From: Mangifera indica
Taxonomy: Eukaryota > Streptophyta > Magnoliopsida > Sapindales > Anacardiaceae
Reading direction: 5' to 3'
DNA: 64,000 nucleotides
Assembly: GCF_011075055.1 (NCBI RefSeq)
Contig: NC_058154.1
Span: 5,133,501-5,197,500 of the forward strand
Shown: positions 46,163 through 56,269 of the stretch, piece after piece
How the letters are laid out: each line of letters starts with the position of its first letter
Position numbering within the stretch: position 1 is the first letter of the stretch
The notes under the pieces: generated by a model
The model's input: only the letters and a program-made list of their open reading frames with translations
What the model was told of the DNA's origin: nothing
Databases searched by the model: none
Made by a program: the position numbers and the translations under genes

Positions 46163-47209
46163 ATGGAGGTTCAATCTATCTTCGGCCTTACACTGACCAT
46201 TCTCTTCTTATCTGGTAAACTATTCAGCAATCACTCATATTTCTTTATATTTCTTTAATTTTTCGGTTAATGTTATGTTGTGTATGTATAATTATTTAAG
46301 GTGAAAATCTTATCAATACGGCGAATTAGTAGATGTTAATATTTTGTAATGCTCCAAAAGGTAGTTATAAATTGTGACTGATTTCAATAATAGTTTAACT
46401 ATTTTTACAGTTGAAAAAAAAGTATTATCATCTTAAAAAAACTTATGGGTTTTTGGCTTACAACTTTATTTTATCTGAATTAATCTCAAAAATACTACTT
46501 ATATTTGTCTAATGAATTGATGAATAAAGGAGTTCACTCAGCAACCTTCCAAATCAAAAACAATTGCGGCTTTACAATCTGGCCAGGAACCCTAACTGGG
46601 GCAGGCAGTCCGCAGTTGTCTTCAACCGGTTTTGAGTTAGCCTCCAGAGCATCATTAACCCTAAATGTCTCACCTCCGTGGTCAGGCCGCGTCTGGGCTC
46701 GAACCAATTGCACCACTAATGCCTCTGGAAAGTTCACCTGCGCCACTGCAGATTGCGGATCTGGTGCGGTAGCCTGCAATGGCGCTGGCGCCATCCCACC
46801 TGCTTCACTCATTGAGTTCACACTGGCAGAAAATGGCGGACAAGATTTTTACGATGTTAGTCTTGTTGATGGCTTCAACTTGCCTCTTTCAGTTACACCA
46901 CAAGGCGGAACCGGCGGCTGTTCGTCGACAAGCTGTCTGGGTAATGTGAACTCGGTTTGCCCATCGGACTTGGCGGTGAAAGGCCCCGATGGGAGTGTTA
47001 TAGCATGCAAGAGCGCTTGTTTAGCATTCAATCAACCGCAATATTGCTGCACTGGTGCTTTTGGTTCGCCGGATACATGTCCACCGACTACATTTTCTGA
47101 AATTTTCAAGAAGAAGTGCCCACAGGCTTATAGCTATGCTTATGATGATAAGACTAGCACGTTTACTTGTAATGGAAGAGCTAATTATGCTATCGAGTTC
47201 TGCCCTTAA
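46163..47209 (+). CDS. Thaumatin-like protein (PR-5 family), two exons
   Basis: Coding exons 46163-46214 and 46530-47209 give 243 residues. Exon 1 ([17 protein letters not shown], then the first base of a Gly codon) supplies most of the signal peptide; cleavage is likely after residue 21. The intron 46215-46529 has GT and AG ends and phase 1. The start is chosen because it is the only in-frame Met giving a secretory signal; the Met at 46505 is inside the intron. The mature part begins TFQIKNNC and has the thaumatin signature at residues 84-100 ([16 protein letters not shown]), an acidic-cleft block (E118, D123, D131) and 16 cysteines (30, 78, 88, 93, 100, 148, 153, 161, 177, 181, 190, 191, 201, 214, 231, 242), the full set for eight disulfides. 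Length is normal for the family. Such proteins are secreted to the apoplast, often stress-induced, some antifungal. This member's role is not known from sequence. No stops, frameshifts or missing cysteines. Confidence 0.95.
46215..46529 (+). other. Intron 1 of the thaumatin-like gene
   Basis: 315 bp, AT-rich, starting GTAAAC and ending AATAAAG before GAGTTCAC. It splits a Gly codon after the first base. Joining the exons reads through in frame from the signal peptide into the mature protein. Not supported by any transcript here. Confidence 0.85.
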
Positions 47210-47242
47210 GTCTTTAGTCAGGATGAAAAACTATTGTTTTTT

Positions 47243-47248
47243 AATAAA
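47243..47248 (+). terminator. Possible poly(A) signal of the thaumatin-like gene
   Basis: AATAAA 34 bases after the stop codon, followed by T-rich sequence (47260-47290). Canonical motif and position; not proof of use. Confidence 0.55.
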
Positions 47249-47249
47249 A

Positions 47250-47789
47250 AAATGTATTGTTTTTAATTGTTCGATCAACTATTTTTTTTTATACTAATTA
47301 CTTTCTGTTGACAGTCAAGATGGAAGACAAATCATCCATACCATATGGAGAAACCAGAAACTAACCCATAAGAAACAAAGAATAAAACATGTCGAATCTG
47401 CTAGTGCAACTGATAGTGTAGCATCCACAACCAAGCCCTTGAAAGTAGAAAATGACTGAGGCAGCTAGATTAGCAAGGAGAAAGAGATGATGGAGACGGA
47501 GGAGAGTAGATTGATGGGCTGTTGCTTCTATTTTGAAGAGAGTTATTTGGTTGTTGAAATCGTGAAAGAATGAGGTTTGGTTTAGAGCAGTAAATTTGAG
47601 ACCTTAGAGGAAAGATCGAGGAGTAAGAGTGGCGAGAGAACCGTTAAAGAGGACTACAATGGCGGTTAGTGAATTTTCTCACTAAGATATCAATAATATA
47701 GTCGTTTCTTTTATCTCAAATTAAAAATAACTGAACTATATTAAAATATCTCAAACTGTAAAATGCATACAGTTATCTTACTGTGCTCT
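47250..47789. other. Unassigned sequence downstream of the gene
   Basis: No gene supported. 47440-47660 is purine-rich on the plus strand, less AT-rich than its surroundings, and keeps several CG dinucleotides, unlike the transposon sequence around it. Possibly 3' flanking genic sequence or an exon of something else; all frames on both strands contain stops. Confidence 0.35.
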
Positions 47790-49029
47790 CCAACTGTGCA
47801 TACTTCTAGAATTTTGTTGAATTTCAAATGCATAGTTGGACACTTTACTTGCATGCCCAATAAAATGGAAAAGATTGATTTGGTCATGTTTTGTTAAACT
47901 AGGACTGAATTGAAATTTTCTTGATCTTTAAGGTTGCAATTATGAGAATTTTAAGGGATTAAAAAGTAAATTGACACTTAGGCAAAATAATTAAAATTAA
48001 ATTTATATATTTATATATGCATAGTGCCTAGTATACAACTTAAGAACCTTATGTGAATGTTTTTTATTTTATTTATTATTTTTGGGTTTTTAATAATTAA
48101 AATAGTACCTGAGTCCTGCCTTCTTTTTAATTCTATTGTAATTTTCTTCTCACCTAACTCCCCTCAAATGTAACTTGAATTTTTGTTTTATGAATGTAAA
48201 ATTAGAATAAGATTTAATTTTTCAATATTAGAAAACTCGTAACTAGGAAACGATGCCATGTACAATTAAAAACTGAAGATGAAGGAATTATTAAAGATCC
48301 GAAGAGCAAGACCTAGGTTGACCAGTCAACCCTTCATGGCTCAAAGGGATTAGCATTAGTTAAAACTATATACCAACAGTTTAATTTATTTTGTAGTATG
48401 CATGTTAGGTTTTATTTTTCTGAATAATCAACTCACATACTAAATAATTAAAATTGGTGAGACAATAATAAATCCCTAAAATATAATATATTAAGCCGAA
48501 AATAATCAAATGCCTTCCAATATAATGCCTCAAGGTAAGCCCCTATTCATCAGAACCTTATTTGCTAAAGCGAAGGTACACTTTTACTAAGTGGAAGATC
48601 GAATGATTGTTTATATTGGGTCTAACTTAACTAGTATACCTAGCTTGTTCACCAAAGCCAAGGTGAAAGTGTATTAGAGGTAAAGTTAGAGACATGCAAT
48701 TATTATTGTATAGATGATATGTAGTATCCACCTTACTGAAACTAAGAATCATAATTGATATCTCATGATTGATTCATGTGTAGTTGTTGAATTAGAGATC
48801 ATGGATTTTTGTGATTTGTTTGATTGACCTACGTAATTGCTTAATTCGAACTTGTTTACCAAAGCAAAGAGGACAATTAATTCAATGGGATTTTGCCTTG
48901 CTAAGAAGTCCACTAGGGTTTTCCAAGTCTAATGGAAAGGGTTATTGACTTGAATAAAATAGTGAAAGCTTTTGACAGAAGACCATGTTAAATAAATATG
49001 AAATTAAAATATGACTTTATTTTTAGTTT
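47790..49029 (+). mobile_element. Copia element D, leader (5'-truncated)
   Basis: Matches the leader of copia B: 47890-48400 resembles 8280-8760, and 48530-49000 resembles 8930-9350 (shared AAGCGAAGG, ACTAGTGTAC-like and ACTTTTCAAG-like blocks). There is no 5' LTR or primer site; the element starts inside the leader. The boundary with the gene flank is approximate. Confidence 0.7.
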
Positions 49030-49720
49030 TGTGGAATGTACTTAACACATGACCTAACATTTGAATAGATATTCGAAAATGAGTTTAGGTTGGATGCAAA
49101 ACACCTTGACTTGTATCAATGTTTACAAACTATACTAGAAAATAGGAGAATCTTGTATGTTATCACACAAGATTTACCAGTAGTGGCCAAACTTGGTGCT
49201 AAAACGAGAGAATTGAATCCTTACAAGAAACACAATAATGGATGATAGAGTGGAGAATAGAACTCATCGGTTTAATATAACTAAATTGATTGAAAGAGCT
49301 AAAACTGTTGACTCACTATGACGAATAACATAGACTTTTAACCTTGTTTTCTCGTCTCTATTCGAATCCTACACTGAGTTCGTTATGGATTTTTTGAAGG
49401 ATAGCAAAAGAGAATCCATTAAAGGTTTGATAAGAATGGTAATGAATGTTGATGTACATATTAGAATGGCTAAACAGGTCGAAGCTAGTTTGAAAAAATA
49501 GGAAGAACGAAGCAAGGTTGACGTCTAGCTAAATTATGAATCTTACCCACTATATTAGAACACACTAAACTCTCATAAAGGCGCAATTGGCAAAAGTAAG
49601 GTAATTTGTTTTTGATATGGTAAGTCTGACCACTAAAGCAAACACTACAAAACCTTTCTAACTAATGAATGAAGGAAGACTAAGTCTTTAACTTTAGGTC
49701 AGACTGAGAATTGAACATTT
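49030..49720 (+). pseudogene. Copia element D gag remnant
   Basis: Heavily decayed gag in the expected place after the leader. Readable pieces include YQCLQTILENRRILYVITQD (about 49100-49165) and a zinc-knuckle ghost near 49610-49660 with GKSDH, stop, SKHY, where Cys codons and the Trp are lost. No open frame longer than about 50 codons. Identified mainly by position and by similarity to gag of A and B. Confidence 0.55.
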
Positions 49721-52138
49721 TCTCAAAATCTTAGAGTATTTAACATGAGATTTAAATTCTCACATTTGTTTGATATGAAAAAACTAAGGTATAGTGGATG
49801 CTAGCCAAGAGAAAATGTGGACTTACAAGTTGGAAATACGGCATGTGCATGCCATATTAGTTATAGGATCTATGTATTCATTCTAGCCCATGGGCAAGAT
49901 GAAAGTTAATAAAAACTAGTTGTAATATTTTTCAGAAATAAAACTTCTAAAGGATTTATTACTATGTTTATTTTAAGAAATTTCAATTGTATAAATGAAT
50001 TTAAACCAATAATTTGGCATGAAAGACTAAGTCATGATTGAAATTGTGATTTATTTGATTGTTGTTGAATGATGGATACTAGTTATGTTTTTAGACAAGG
50101 ATGACCATGTTAGCCTTTTCACTATTTTTGACTGTTGAATCGTCTAAACAACGAGAATTAATAGTTTGTGCTAAACAAATCAAATTTTGAATTTCATCTT
50201 ATTCGTTGGATATTCCAATGAATATGATTTTTAGATCTTTAGAAATACAAATATTAATACCTTGAAGAAATTTAAGGAATTCAAGAATGAAATAAAAAAT
50301 TTGTTAACGCATGTATTCAATCACTTGGGTTAAACAAAGAAGGTGAATGCACAAAATAAATGGTCTAATTTAATATCCAAGGTGTAAGAAGAGTTTCAAT
50401 ACCCACTAAATATTATAAGGTAATATCTTAGTGATGGTAACTCATGTTTATGTTAATGAGTATGACACTTTTTATATATGTTGTACTCATTAGATTAAAA
50501 TCCAATGACTTATTTAACAATGATAGTGACATTAATGTTAAGTAATTAACTTGAGTTAGTTGAACTATGATAAATAAATTATCTTCTGTGATATTCCAAA
50601 GAAAACTTAAGAATATTGCTCTTCCAGTACTAAACAGATTTTAAAATCTATTTTAGAAGATTCTTTTAAACGTCATTCTCTGAAAGATCAAGTGGGAGGA
50701 TAATAAAACTCAATCGAGTTGTAATTCTCAAGAAAGATAAACATAAAGTAAATTATGTGCCAATAAGCATGGTTGAACATCATAACAAAGATTACTTATT
50801 CCTAGAACGAAACAAGTAGTCAACCTAAGTATACAAAATCATTTAGGAAGATGAGATGAATTATGAGTTTAGAAGAATTAAAATTCTCATAACTCTTGAT
50901 ATATGCACTAGTCATTTATGATGTTAAAATCTGAGGCCTACAAGTGAAACTAAAATCTAGATACGTTCATAGTTGCTATATACTATTAAAAGTTTGATAA
51001 TTAATTGTCAAGAGCAGCTCCAATGGATAAAATCTAGAATGGTTGTGACCATCTCACAACCAATGGTATTAACCTTGAAAAGTTGATGATTTCTATATAA
51101 GAACTCATATGAACAATGAAATCTTGAAATATTCATACAATTAAAACCGTAAAATCTTTTGGTTTTACAAAGTTGAATATTAAATCTATATACAAAAGCT
51201 AGTGGGAGTATAATAACAATTCTGACATTGTATATTTGTATGATGATAAACATATAAAAATTAAGTGTGAAATTTACATTTGACATAATAAGACTTAAGT
51301 AACCAAGTAATCATTCACAGAAGAACTTAAACTAGGTAGTCCATATTCTTACCTAATCTATTATTGTAGATCATATAAACTACTAAATTTAAGTTTGAGT
51401 GTTTATAATAGATGAAAGCTGAAGAAATTCAACAAATAAGAATCCAAAAGGATTTTCTTTCATCATGATGATACATGCCTCTCTTAGATTATGTGTCACT
51501 AAACACATAAATTGAGAAACAAAGATGATTAGATTTCTATTAGTGTTAGCTATTAGAATGATTATAAATATCATGATATACACTCAAAAGTTGATGTCTC
51601 AATCTTTTAGAAATACCAATTATGTCCAGATAGGCATTATTTGATGATACACTATAAAATATCCTTGATTTCCTAAAAAGTAATATAGATAATTTCTACG
51701 ATCTTAAAGGATGAAGTCACTAAATAAGGAATAGTGACATAAGACAAATCAAGTTGAAAATAATGAATATCAATTAAAAAAGATAGATAGTATAAATGTT
51801 GAATCAATTCTACATTGAAAACTGAGTATAAGGCAATCAAAATGCAAGGTTTTAAACAACATATTAGATCGTAAAACTGACTTCTAGCATAGTTGATTTG
51901 GTGTTACTAGTACTAAAGAGATGCATTATGGAGTCATGGTCTCACCAAACGGTCTAATTGCATATTCTAGCAATTTCACCTTGTTAGATTGACAAGAGAA
52001 AAAGTTACTTAACCTTTGGAAAACTGAATGAACAAATTCTATCAATAAATGCTTTGTTTCAGCAGAAGCAATGATGGGCATATACAGTCATCTAATGTTG
52101 TTTGCATAGATAATTGGCTATAGTGTTAGTGAAAGATT
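49721..52138 (+). pseudogene. Copia element D pol remnant
   Basis: Between gag and the 3' LTR. Only short pieces are recognisable: a pre-integrase trace (FGMKD near 50015, for W-H-x-R/K), an integrase-to-RT linker trace near 50580-50700, and GIYSHLMLFA near 52075-52105. Internal deletions are likely because the region is about 2.4 kb and the catalytic boxes of RT were not found. Minus-strand ORFs 51008-51286 and 51389-51583 are chance. Confidence 0.5.
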
Positions 52139-52679
52139 GTTGGGGTTAGTGCCTTAGAGCTATCCCCATAACTATACAAGTTCATCAATAAAGGTTATCT
52201 ATAAAGCATATTAATATATGCTCAGAAAAATATCCTAAGAATAATTGAACCGTGATGAGGGGAGTAGTGTTTTACACCTGATAGTAAGAACCTTTTGTGC
52301 ACATTAGGTGGTTGTTCTTAAAACATTTGTAACTATAATATTACTATGACCAAAGGCATAAGTAATAGTGATAGAGTTATTATAGTATTAAACGACCTTA
52401 TCAAAAGATGATGATAATTCTCACGTGTCAAAGTTGTTTGTTAATAACTTGGTGTAACACATAGGTGCATATTGTAGACATGTTCACCAAACTGAATATA
52501 TCCTTTTAATGAATAGAGGTACATGCGATCCTTAGACTTGAGGTCATCAGACTATCTTATGCAAGGATCGATTTGTTTTAACACCAACCCAACGTAATCT
52601 AGTCAGAGAAGTTATGATTATTCATATCAAGATTTATACGAAGGTTATAATAGATCAATAGAGGATTCATCACCCTTAA
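52139..52679 (+). mobile_element. Copia element D 3' LTR, left part
   Basis: Starts TGTTGGGGTTAGTGCC at 52139 and follows LTR A/B landmarks (GAACCTTTTGTGCACATTAGG, then GTGATAGAGTTATTATAGTATT). Interrupted at 52679 by a solo gypsy LTR; continues at 54930. Together the two parts measure about 1.8 kb, like LTR B. Confidence 0.8.
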
Positions 52680-53638
52680 TGTAACATCCCTCCTTAGAAG
52701 TACTACCCACCGAAGGAGAAATATTACGAATTAATATTCGGAGTGTCTATTTTTTTCTTTTTTAAAAATACTTTAAAATAAACGCATCATTAAAAGTGTT
52801 TAGGAAGTATTCCAAGAAAACTGAAAATCTGGAAGCGAATAAAAGATGTATATACTTATATGAAGACTCATCTAAAAGTATCTGAAAACAGGGAGCAATC
52901 ATATGTAACTGTACCATAATCTCAAAAAGTCAAAAGTCGATAAGAACATGCCACTGTATGCATGTAATATAAACCAGAGATAACCTGCTCTAGCCGGATC
53001 TACCTATGTTGACCTGACCTTGCCTCGTAGCTACCTTGATCACTTGTACCTGCAATCAGAAAAGAAAAGGGAATGAGTGATAAGAACACTCAGTAAGGGG
53101 AAAGAATCAAGTAAACTATCTTTTTTCTTGTTCTAACTCACTTTTGGGACTCAACCTCACATCCTAACCTCTATAAGAGATTGAGGGGGTAATTTAGTTG
53201 ACTCTTTACTATTTGGGTCATACTTTGTCCCATCTGGTGTCTATTTAATACTTTCTGGAAGCTAACTATAGGGATTTGACACTTTTCTAAGCTCAAACTC
53301 TTTTTCTTTCACTACACTATTTCTGAATCTGAATTGAGCTCTACTGCGAACGGACTCTACTGTGGGTCTATGTCCTACTATGGACGTGCCCTACTGTGGG
53401 CGGTGTAGTGTAAAGTGCCCCCTCATAGTTTATAGCATGCATGCGGTCTTATATCTTACTAATTTTGCTTCCATTTAAATTTATTCATAACTCACCAAAC
53501 ATTACTCTTGGGACGACCCCTAAATCTTGAGTCCCAACCTTTTCTTACTTTTCTTTCTTTTCTCTTTCTCTTCTTTTTTTTTTCCTTTCCTTTCCTTTCT
53601 TTCTTTTTCCTTTCTTTCTTTTTCCTTTCCAAACTATG

Positions 53639-54222
53639 AAATACTGTTCACAGCCCTGTTCATTTTGACAGGGCAGCCTTATTTTTCATACAATTTCAAA
53701 GTCCAAACGGTTCCTAATTCATACAAGCTATATATTTTTGAAAAGAGGATTCAAATAGCTTTCTAACAAGCTATAATAGCACTCATAATTCATTCAATCA
53801 GGCAGTCAAAACAGCAGATAAAGTCAGTGGCAAAAACTGCCTCCTCTGTTTATTTGATAAAGCAGTCCTTGTGGTTTATGCAATATTTAACAATCCAAAT
53901 GATCCCCAATTCATACAAGCTATATATCACTGAAAATATAATTCAAAGAGCTTTCCAACCAGATATAATAGCACTCATAATTCCATAGATAAGGCAGTCA
54001 AAACGTGAGATAAACTCAGTGACAAAACTGCCTCCTTTGTTTATTTAGTAAAACAGTCCTTTTGGTTTATACAATATTTAATAGTAAAAATGATCTCTAA
54101 TTCATACAAGCTATATATTATTGGAAAGAGGATTCAAAGATCTTTCCAACGAGATATAACAGCACTCATAATTCATCAGATAAGGCAGCCAAAACATGGG
54201 ACGAACTCAGTGGCAAAAACTG
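53639..54222 (+). repeat. Three-unit version of the 190 bp array
   Basis: Landmarks (CATACAAGCTATATAT) at 53728, 53920 and 54111 are 191-192 bases apart. Flanking sequence on both sides matches the flanks of the 11-unit array at 25708-27803 (for example GTAAATATTATGCAAC after the last unit). Confidence 0.92.
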
Positions 54223-54783
54223 TAAATATTATGCAACTTTCTGCCATGAACAAAATCACATACATAGACATTCCAAATGGCAAAACAATATTCCTCAACA
54301 TCAAAATCAACATTTATAACATAGATCTAAGGAACCAAAAGCCTAAAACATGTCACATATCAAGGACGATATCCCTTACCTTGTTTCAAGCCAAATCTTT
54401 GCAAATTGGCTTCCTCTTCTTTGTTTTGCTTCCTTTATCACCAAGACAACTTTAAATCAATACCAAAACACACTAACATATTCACATAACATGCATATAA
54501 ACATAGATGAAAGGGAAAGGAAGGAGATCTTTGGTTACCAAAGCTTCCCAAGTGCTTTCTTTTCTTTTCTTTTCTTTCTTCTCTTCCAACCTCTTTCAAA
54601 TCCTTCTTTTTTCTTCAAGAAAGCAAAGAAAAAGCTTCAAGAATGGTGGCTGCTGGAATATGGACGGAAATGATGGAAAAATGGGATGAGATGCCTTTTT
54701 TTGACTTTACTCTCCCTTTATCTAAGCTTTATCTCCTTTTTTTCTCTTTGTCTTTTTCCTTTTTTTTTTTTTTCTTTTTCTTT

Positions 54784-54786
<3 letters not shown>

Positions 54787-54818
<32 letters not shown>
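54787..54818 (+). repeat. TA microsatellite in the solo LTR
   Basis: Sixteen TA units, preceded by a long T/C tract, in the same place as the TA runs of LTR G1. Confidence 0.95.
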
Positions 54819-54822
<4 letters not shown>

Positions 54823-54929
54823 CACATATACATGTAAAACAAATATATGTACTTAAAATGGGAAATATCTCTAAATAAGGTCAAAAGACATAAATACCCC
54901 TAGAACATACCTGGGGGTATTACACTTAA

Positions 54930-56203
54930 GCATAAGAGTTGATATCTTATTTAAAGTCTTCTGACGGATGGCAATGACCAATTAAATCTATGGTCATGTG
55001 TGATTGAGTTGATGCTTGATATGATTTTTTTTTTTGGTCATTGACAAAAGTTTGTCTATGTAACTCAAGGATCCCTGAGAGAGACATTTCATCTACATCT
55101 CAACCTCGAAGAGATATCATATGATGAAATGATTGAATTATACAAACAATTGTATCACTGACAAATTAAGAAGTCATATGTTTACACTTCACTAATCGGG
55201 TGGCCATAAGGTCATGTTAGAGGCCACTCTTGGTTTGTGTTTGAATGGATGCCAAGTTGAGAGTTTGATACAAATCTAATCACTACCGACTTAGTGAAAA
55301 GTCTATGAGTCACACACAAAAAGGAGTTAAACGAACTTTAGAGGTGTAGGATTTTCTAAGTTGAATATGAGTCAAATCCAATTGGGATTTTAGATTGAGG
55401 GTTTTAAGTCTTAGAAATGCTTTTGACCCAAAAGTATATTTTATGATACTATAGGACTGAAGTGAAATAATTCTGATTAGTTAAGGTTATATGTGAGAAA
55501 GTATAAGGTTAGATTGGGTTTATCCAATTGGATAAATCCAAGCCCAATTTATGATTATATACGGGTCATAAGTTTAAGTGAATTAAATAATATAAATATA
55601 ATATATTAATATAAGTAATATATAAATTATATATATATATCATGGGGCTCATAAACATATGCTTGTACATATATATGCAACTTCTAGTGTGAAAAGCTTT
55701 TCTTTTTGTCATGGATGGCAAAGGCACACATGGAGGGAATTACTTTTTCACGAGAAAGATTAAGGCACATGATTTTCGCTTTTTTTAAAATTCAATTCCT
55801 TCTCACACAAGTCATAACATATTATGAGACATGAGAAAAAAAAACCTAGTCGTCTAAAGTGAAGCAAATAATAGTATTGTGAGTTTGACCTGAGATATCT
55901 CAACCATCCTTATGATTCTACAAGATTTTTTAGCATGGTTTTACCTCTAATAGGTTCGTGCTCTGTGTAAATACCGAGATTCAGACCTACTTTAGGTTTT
56001 AGGAGTGACTTATAATATATTGTCAATTAATAGAAGTTAAAAGAACCGTCTTTGCATAGTTATATTCTATAAACACTCTATGAATGTTAATAATATGTTT
56101 GTTAATTAATTATCTTATAAAGGAGATCTAGAAAAGGTTTTTATGGTATGTTTGTTTATTAATTAAAAATTTTTTTATGCTATTTCGATACCCAAAGGTC
56201 ACA
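54930..56203 (+). mobile_element. Copia element D 3' LTR, right part
   Basis: Resumes after the second CTTAA. It keeps LTR-B landmarks such as AACCTCGAAGAGATATCA, ACTTAGTGAAAAGTC and ATGAGTCACACACA, and ends in TTTATGCTATTTCGATACCC to GGTCACA, the counterpart of the LTR B end. The exact end is an estimate. MULE sequence begins within about 100 bases. Confidence 0.7.
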
Positions 56204-56269
56204 AATTCCCTGTATATATTTCCCGCTGGAGATAACAACCTAGGTAAAATAAAAACCCATAGCCCCGAT

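Larger units (their letters stand above)
52680..54924 (-). mobile_element. Solo gypsy LTR (G1 family) with perfect target-site duplication
   Basis: 2245 bp, TGTAACATCCC to GGTATTACA on the plus strand, the same family as the G1 LTR. Flanked by CTTAA at 52675-52679 and at 54925-54929, a perfect 5 bp duplication, and inserted in the copia D LTR, which resumes directly. It holds a polypyrimidine tract (about 53540-53630), three 190 bp units and a TA run. No internal region, so it was left by LTR-LTR recombination. ORFs 53527-53766 and 54090-54689 are inside it and not genes. Confidence 0.95.

Noticed and set aside
46534..46821. 95-codon minus-strand ORF opposite the thaumatin-like exon
   Set aside because: Shadow of the GC-rich real exon; no motif and no own context. 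The same holds for 46849-47031.
46505..47209. Single-exon thaumatin-like ORF starting at the Met at 46505 (234 codons)
   Set aside because: The first eight residues lie in the intron and give no signal peptide. A short upstream exon at 46163-46214 with a GT donor restores a normal secretory signal in frame.
54090..54689. Overlapping ORFs of 60-121 codons
   Set aside because: They fall in the 190 bp units and LTR tail of a solo LTR; the translations are of repeat sequence and low complexity.
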